Below are positions 58,641-64,000 of a stretch of 64,000 nt of DNA, piece by piece (the stretch's first letter is position 1; every line of letters starts with the position of its first letter). This DNA comes from Thermoprotei archaeon. Its GTDB lineage: Archaea > Thermoproteota > Thermoprotei > Thermoproteales > B15-G16. Where the stretch lies: contig QMRC01000008.1 of the NCBI GenBank assembly GCA_003649205.1, positions 1 to 64,000 of the forward strand. The letters run 5' to 3'. The position numbers and the translations under genes are program-made. The notes beneath the pieces are model-generated. The model saw only the letters and a list, made by a program, of their open reading frames with translations, did not search any database and was not told the origin of the DNA.

Positions 58641-58747
58641 CTATACGTTGTGAACTCTAGTAGTTGATTTCGTTCTGTGTAGTACAGCTGTTTGTCTGCT
58701 CTCGGTGTGAGTCCTTATAGTTTCGGTAACTTGTATTGCTGTTAGCT

Positions 58748-59053
58748 ATGAGGTGTAGTGGTGAGAGTGCGTATGAGTTGGCTAGGAGGTTGCTGTTGAG
58801 ATCTCTCCTAGTGTTGAAGCAAGGTACGAGGAGTTCAGGGTTCTGGATAACACCGCATAAGGTAGCGAAGATCAATAAGGTGAGTGGTAGAGCAATCGGT
58901 AGATTCATACACATGTTACTGAGTGAACTTGAGAAGGAAGGACTAGTTCAAGGAATGAACACTGGTAGTAGAAGGTACTCAAAGAAGTACTACGTCAAGC
59001 TAGATAACGTAGATAAGTGCATTGAGTACTTGAGAAGAACTAAGTACCTCTAA
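58748..59053 (+). CDS. Winged-helix DNA-binding protein ending RRTKYL
   Basis: ITPHKVAKINKVSGRAIGRFIHMLLSELEKEGLVQGMNTGSRRYSKKYYV; ATG 58748 preferred over TTG 58736. Confidence 0.7.
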   Translation: MRCSGESAYELARRLLLRSLLVLKQGTRSSGFWITPHKVAKINKVSGRAIGRFIHMLLSELEKEGLVQGMNTGSRRYSKKYYVKLDNVDKCIEYLRRTKYL

Positions 59054-59123
59054 TCCTCTTTTTCCTTGCTACCTACCTTACTTTACAATACTTATTTAGT
59101 TGTTTCTGTGTTGTTTAGTATTG

Positions 59124-59729
59124 ATGTCGGTCTGCATAATTCTCGACACATCTACTCTCACTTACATGCATGAGAGTTGGTTACACGGTGTTAGGTCTGC
59201 GGTACACCATGCTAGGGAGTCTGTAACTCATCCGAGAACTCAAGAGGCTCTTGCTAGGAGGAGGGTTGCTGAGTACTTGAGTAGGGTTCTCGGTGACTAC
59301 TGTCTCTACGGTGCTACTTGCTACGTGACGAAGTCTATCAAGGATGAGGTTGAGGCACTTGCTGGTGAGTACAGAGATCTCTACGAGGCAATTAAGGACT
59401 TCCTAGATAAGGCTAGGGTAGGTGAGGTGAGTGCTGTTGCTACTAGAGAATTCGAGTTCGTTAAGTCTGTTGCAGAGAGGAGAGGGTACAGAGTTGTTGA
59501 GTCTCCTGAACTTGAGTGGAGGTTGAAGAGGAGAGGTATACGTGCTCTAACGTACGGTGATATCGAGGCTATTGCAACAGCACTATCACGTGGTTGTACA
59601 CTCGTAACTGGTGACAAGGATGTGTACCAGCTAGCTAGGGAAGTAGGTGCTAAGGTACTGTACCTATACGAGGACTACGTACAGGAACCAATCAAGAGAG
59701 TAGCTAAGAGAGTACTACCTCGGAGGTAG
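59124..59729 (+). CDS. PIN-domain nuclease-like protein
   Basis: CIILDTSTLTYM...ALTYGDIEAIATALSRGCTLVTGDKDVYQLAREVGAKVLYL; ATG 59124 preferred over TTG 59100. Confidence 0.75.
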   Translation: MSVCIILDTSTLTYMHESWLHGVRSAVHHARESVTHPRTQEALARRRVAEYLSRVLGDYCLYGATCYVTKSIKDEVEALAGEYRDLYEAIKDFLDKARVGEVSAVATREFEFVKSVAERRGYRVVESPELEWRLKRRGIRALTYGDIEAIATALSRGCTLVTGDKDVYQLAREVGAKVLYLYEDYVQEPIKRVAKRVLPRR

Positions 59730-59738
59730 CACCTAGAA

Positions 59739-61103
59739 ATGAGTGAAGCAAAGCAAGTCTCTAAGATACTTAGTGAGGAACAGCTAGCAGAACTGAGGTC
59801 TCTAGTTGAGAAGCTATTTGAGATTGAGGCTAGAGGTAGAGACATAGCATCTAGATCAGACGTACTCGATACAGTGAAGGAAGCGGAGGAGTACTTCGAT
59901 AGAGCTAATACAGATCTAACAGATCTCTTCTACCTACTATCACTCATTAGAGCTAGGTTACCTCCTGATATCAGTGAGAAGATTAAGCTAACTATAGTGC
60001 TATCTGAGATTGCTAGAAATAGTGAGGAAGCACTAGAGGATCTTGAGAGAGCTAAAGAAACAATCGCTACTACACTGGCTGAAATTCATAGAGCTAGCTG
60101 GAATAAATTTGTTGAGGGGAAGCACGAAGCATCTAAGGTACTTGACGAGCTGTACAATAGGCTTAGGGAGATTGCAGATAAGTACATACTGAAGCACAGA
60201 GCTAGGGAAGTCACTGAAGAGAGTATTAGGAAGGGTATTGAGGAGTTGAGTAAGTTATTTAGTGAGTACTGTGAATCAAAGGAGTTCGAGAAATTAGTTG
60301 GTTCATCCACTGCTATGAGCATATGTGGTAACTTGTCAATAGCTCAGCTAGGGTTGTCGTACTCTGTTGAGAGCTTCGATATGGTGAGTAAAGGTCTCGA
60401 TGTACTGGATGACCTCTGTAAGGAGGTATTCGGTAGTAGATGTACGTGGTTGCGAGGTGTGAAGACTCCATACACATTGTCGGCTCTAGTCAATGACTTC
60501 TCAGCTAGTGTACACAGATTAGCAGAGTCTCTTCGTGAGGACTTAATGAAGTTAGGTGAAGTTCGTGGAATGTGGGTAGGTAGAATCTTCGTGATGGAGA
60601 ACACAGACGAGAGATTAATCGAGTTCGCTAAGGTGTTGTCTAAGGCTTGGGAGTACGGTGATAAGTCACTGATCTACGCTCCTGAAGATGCTGAAGCTCT
60701 TGGAGGTATATGCTACGACAATAAGTGTGAACTCCGTGTTGGCTCTGCTGAGGGGCATAGAACACATGTAACTCTTCGAGATTCCGAGGTTAAGGTAGAG
60801 TACTACGATACTGATGACGATGTGAATCAGGTGATGAAGAAGCTACTTGAGGAATTTGGTGCGTGTAGTTGCAGTATAGAGTTTGAAACTGGTGTATTCT
60901 GTACATGCCCAGCAGATAGGTTGAGAGATGTAGCACCTGTACTATCGCTAGCAACATCGATGGACTACAGAATCTTCGATAAAGCGAAGTGGGGAACATA
61001 CCTCAACCTTGTGGAGGAGTGTAGAGAGAAGGTGAGGAACGATATCGAGTGGGAAGTCTGCATCTCAGAGAAGTACATTGAGGAGCTTAGGAAACACATC
61101 TAG
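59739..61103 (+). CDS. Large helical/coiled-coil protein, unknown function
   Basis: 454 aa. Confidence 0.75.
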   Translation: MSEAKQVSKILSEEQLAELRSLVEKLFEIEARGRDIASRSDVLDTVKEAEEYFDRANTDLTDLFYLLSLIRARLPPDISEKIKLTIVLSEIARNSEEALEDLERAKETIATTLAEIHRASWNKFVEGKHEASKVLDELYNRLREIADKYILKHRAREVTEESIRKGIEELSKLFSEYCESKEFEKLVGSSTAMSICGNLSIAQLGLSYSVESFDMVSKGLDVLDDLCKEVFGSRCTWLRGVKTPYTLSALVNDFSASVHRLAESLREDLMKLGEVRGMWVGRIFVMENTDERLIEFAKVLSKAWEYGDKSLIYAPEDAEALGGICYDNKCELRVGSAEGHRTHVTLRDSEVKVEYYDTDDDVNQVMKKLLEEFGACSCSIEFETGVFCTCPADRLRDVAPVLSLATSMDYRIFDKAKWGTYLNLVEECREKVRNDIEWEVCISEKYIEELRKHI

Positions 61104-61924
61104 CTAATTACCTTGTTTATGTTGTCTATTATCCTATGTATGCTCTTCGGTGCCTTTGGGAACTTCATGTAGAATCCCTCACGTTCTAAGTACTCTCGAA
61201 GCAACTTAGCTATCTGTTTCTTCGGGACATTGACTTCTAGGTATGGCTTCACAAATTTCTTCAACCACTCTCTAGCCTTCTCGATATCCTCCTTGGTTAA
61301 CTGCTTAAAGTCTAGCTTACCACTTAGGTGTAGTGCTAGGTAGTCGATTAGTGATGGTCTGTGATAGAGCTTACCCTCGCCCCTCAATCTGTCGAGAGCT
61401 AGCTTCGTTCTGTACACAACCTCCTCCCTATATGCCTCAGCCTGAGCACCAGCTAGGCTAAATGCTATTTCTCCTACAACATCTAGGAGTGAGCAGAATA
61501 TGTCTACTAGTGCCTTGGTCAGTGACTTAGCTACGGGATTGTCTTCAGGTATCTTAATCTGTTCAAGTAGCTTAGACTTCAGCTCTGCTATGCTGGGTAT
61601 GGGATTGTTCACAAACACTACATCAAAGCCTTCACGAAGAAGCCACTTGTAGACTTCCTTCAAGTGCTCATACCTTCTAGAAAGTCTAGCTACATCGAGC
61701 ATCACTATCTTCCTTATCTTGTTCATTCTACAGAACTCAATCATTTGCTTGAAGACAGGTCTCTCGAGAGGATTCTCAGCACCAGTTATGGTCTCAGTGA
61801 AGAAGAGTGGCATGAATCCTCTCTCCCTACACCACTTCTCCAGAACAATTCTCTGATTTTCTGGATTTTCATCTGGTTGAGATATCCTTATGTAGCACGC
61901 TACGATTTCACTCATGTAGCTCAC
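61100..61924 (-). CDS. Serine recombinase (resolvase/invertase family)
   Basis: ACYIRISQPDENPENQRIVLEKWCRERG...KIVMLDVARLSRRYEHL...AEAYREEVVYRTKLALDRLRGEGK. Confidence 0.9.
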   Translation of the reverse strand: MSYMSEIVACYIRISQPDENPENQRIVLEKWCRERGFMPLFFTETITGAENPLERPVFKQMIEFCRMNKIRKIVMLDVARLSRRYEHLKEVYKWLLREGFDVVFVNNPIPSIAELKSKLLEQIKIPEDNPVAKSLTKALVDIFCSLLDVVGEIAFSLAGAQAEAYREEVVYRTKLALDRLRGEGKLYHRPSLIDYLALHLSGKLDFKQLTKEDIEKAREWLKKFVKPYLEVNVPKKQIAKLLREYLEREGFYMKFPKAPKSIHRIIDNINKVIS

Positions 61925-61944
61925 CTCTACATGAATGAAAACTA

Positions 61945-62052
61945 GCGAAAGGGGGAGTAAAACGTTACCCCTCTACCACGTTTCACGAAAGGGGTTACGG
62001 AACGAAAAACAGCCACGAATCACGACACCATTCCGAAAGCCCCCCCTTTCGC
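61945..62052. repeat. GC-rich CGAAAGGGG repeat cluster (inverted repeat GCGAAAGGGGG / CCCCCTTTCGC plus internal direct copies)
   Basis: 61945-61955 and 62042-62052 perfect 11-bp inverted arms; ACGAAAGGGG at 61985-61994. Confidence 0.8.
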
Positions 62053-62150
62053 AACATGTGTGGGGGTGTTTTGTGAGAATACGGTTGTACTAGGTAAGTG
62101 CTTATAAATCCTAGCAGTATAAATAACTAATCCGTAGGGGTGATCACTTA

Positions 62151-62354
62151 ATGAGTAAGTCTGAGGAAATCGACATTAACAAAATCAGAACATTAATGCT
62201 TAAAGCGGGCTTTATCTTTGCTGGTAGGATGACAGTTATTAGAGGTTCTGGAGGTAGATACTTCGTTTACCTACCTAGAAAGCTTGAACCTATACTAGAG
62301 CTTCTAGTGGGGAGAAAAGTTGAGGTATGGATTAGACCAATCGAGAAGAGCTAG
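62151..62354 (+). CDS. AbrB-like/small DNA-binding protein
   Basis: AGRMTVIRGSGGRYFVYLPRKLEPILELLVGRKVEVWIRPI. Confidence 0.55.
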   Translation: MSKSEEIDINKIRTLMLKAGFIFAGRMTVIRGSGGRYFVYLPRKLEPILELLVGRKVEVWIRPIEKS

Positions 62355-62568
62355 TTAACTCTCAATACTATTTCATGAAGTAGGGGGCGGAGCGAGGTGG
62401 GGGGTAGGAGGTGAGAGTAGGTGTCTATAGAAGATGATTACTACAGAGTTTATAAGGAGTTACATCATACCTGTCAAAGTAGGGCTTTCTGAAGGTATTA
62501 AAAACAAAGGTTTTTCTAATATCTAATGAAGAGTAGTATATGAGGACATGTAATTATGTGGTGTCTAC

Positions 62569-62769
62569 ATGAGTGAGGTACCTATTCCAAAGAAGAGGTT
62601 TTACTGTACTAACTGTGGTAGAGTAATTGAGGTGCCATTTGGTGCACCTAAACCACATCAATGTCCTTACTGCGGTGCTCACCACACAATGATACATAGA
62701 TTAGATAGAGGAGGATTTGGAAGAGGCTGGAGAGGAGGTAGAAACATTAACTTACAAAAAACAACGTAG
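62569..62769 (+). CDS. Zinc-ribbon protein with Gly/Arg-rich tail
   Basis: FYCTNCGRVIEVPFGAPKPHQCPYCGAHHTMIHRLDRGGFGRGWRGGR. Confidence 0.75.
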   Translation: MSEVPIPKKRFYCTNCGRVIEVPFGAPKPHQCPYCGAHHTMIHRLDRGGFGRGWRGGRNINLQKTT

Positions 62770-62778
62770 ATTAGAAGG

Positions 62779-63048
62779 TTATACTCTCCTGAGCTTAATT
62801 ATGTAGTCTACTCCTAGTTCTTTTCCTGATGCAATATCTTCAATAATTAAGTTTTTGAATTCTTTCTCAAGTTCCTTAAGTAGTTTATTCATATCTATAT
62901 CTTTCGTAGCTACAAGTATAACTATGTCATACCTCTTGAACATTTTCTTTAATTCCGTGTAGCATGCGTCAGTATTCTCACTACAGTACACCAGATTAAA
63001 CCACGATTCAGCCATTCGATCACCAAGTGCTATAGTGTGGGGATTCAT
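62779..63048 (-). CDS. Hypothetical small protein
   Basis: 89 aa. Confidence 0.55.
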   Translation of the reverse strand: MNPHTIALGDRMAESWFNLVYCSENTDACYTELKKMFKRYDIVILVATKDIDMNKLLKELEKEFKNLIIEDIASGKELGVDYIIKLRRV

Positions 63049-63141
63049 TTATACGAGTTCTCTAATTATATGAGACACTACTTAACATGGAGATAATGTA
63101 ACTACTTATAAACTTGTTCTTCACTTACATTAATGTAGGTG

Positions 63142-64000
63142 ATGTGTATGGGCACTAGAGTATATGTGGAATGTATTGAAGGAGAAGAAGGAAGAGAACT
63201 AGAACTCAAGTACATACCAGTGAGGTATCTGTGTAAAGCTAGGAAGTACTATCTAAAACTACCGTTTGAAGAAGTAAAAGAGGTTTTGAAGGTAGATGAG
63301 TCGTTAGCTGTGTTAAATAAGTCATTAGGTGGATTAAGTGAGGAGCAATATGATGTGCTAAATGTGATAAAGTACAGAAGCTATGTAGAGCCTGTTTTTC
63401 TAGGGATTAGAGCTAGTAAGTTAAGTGAGAAAGAAAACTATGTTGAAGTTGAAGAGCCATTGAAGATTGTATATAAGGGTCAAGTACGTAAAGCACCTAC
63501 AGGATGGTATGGTTTACTTCATGTAGCCGAAGACTTCTATGTAGTAACTACATTACCTGTTGATATAGCTTTAAAACATGCATGTATATCAATTCTAGAA
63601 GCAACAGGATTTTGGAGTAGGGAAAGAGAAGAGATGATACTTGAAGCAGTTTCACCAATACCTCTCATTCTAGAGCTTTTAGATCTAGGTATTAGTAGAA
63701 TTACTATTAAAAGATATGTAGAATGGTATCCTCTCAACGTTATGTTTCTTAAGTACAAGAAAACATATAGGAGGTATGTTGTAACGAATGATTCTGACTG
63801 TAAAGTAGCTACGGAATTGAGACGGAATATAGTTGATTTCTTTGATGAGGCAGTCGTAGTAAAGAGAAGACATGACGTAGCTTCAGCTCATGTAGTTGAT
63901 ATGTACCTTGAACAACCTTGTACATTGTTGAGAACAGCAGACAGCGTTAAGGTAGAGATTCTTGAAGGTATTGATCTTGGAACTTCAATCCTCATTGAGG
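63142..64000 (+). CDS. Hypothetical protein truncated by window edge
   Basis: Open frame MCMGTRVYVECIEGEEGRELELKYIPVRYLCKARKYYLKLPFEEV... continues to 64000 with no stop; absent from track. Confidence 0.75.
   Translation, partial: MCMGTRVYVECIEGEEGRELELKYIPVRYLCKARKYYLKLPFEEVKEVLKVDESLAVLNKSLGGLSEEQYDVLNVIKYRSYVEPVFLGIRASKLSEKENYVEVEEPLKIVYKGQVRKAPTGWYGLLHVAEDFYVVTTLPVDIALKHACISILEATGFWSREREEMILEAVSPIPLILELLDLGISRITIKRYVEWYPLNVMFLKYKKTYRRYVVTNDSDCKVATELRRNIVDFFDEAVVVKRRHDVASAHVVDMYLEQPCTLLRTADSVKVEILEGIDLGTSILIE

Noticed and set aside
1-64000. tRNA or rRNA genes, including a tRNA att site
   Set aside because: No cloverleaf-like conserved T-loop (GGTTCGAATC-type) or rRNA segments recognised; a tRNAscan-SE run would be decisive.

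Overview
Gene-dense, AT-leaning window that looks like a large archaeal (probably thermophilic Thermoproteota/Crenarchaeota-type) virus, provirus or virus-like mobile element; the host assignment is inference. About 60 plausible CDS; no rRNA, tRNA or CRISPR array recognised by eye. Two gene worlds are visible. (1) An envelope/surface module, ~1-41 kb: two giant paralogous surface proteins, an inverted duplication of a two-gene spike cassette, many small membrane proteins, a subtilase, a GT4 glycosyltransferase next to a sulfotransferase, a pilin-like protein, and a coiled-coil operon. (2) A replication/nucleotide module, ~43-59 kb: family-B DNA polymerase, AEP prim-pol, SF2 helicase, RecA-like ATPase, Cas4-like nuclease, a stand-alone RAMP/Cas7-like protein, anaerobic NrdD, and a wHTH + PIN pair. 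A serine recombinase lies near 61 kb next to a GC-rich CGAAAGGGG repeat cluster. Most noteworthy signals: (a) a recurrent C-terminal tail [RK]-Y-[LIV]-stop on about ten otherwise mostly unrelated membrane proteins plus a few others, resembling an assembly or sorting code; (b) a nearly identical 16-nt promoter block CTAA[CG][CT]CCTAATAAA[AT] in front of four transcription units that all belong to replication/dNTP supply; (c) a stand-alone RAMP-fold protein close to a Cas4-like gene; (d) a ~600-nt intergenic candidate origin with inverted repeats between divergent replication operons; (e) diverged ~300-nt noncoding repeats flanking the NrdD locus. Two long ORFs run off the window edges (minus strand 1-3410 and plus strand 63142-64000) and are missing from the supplied track. 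All assignments are by motif reading only; no searches were run.
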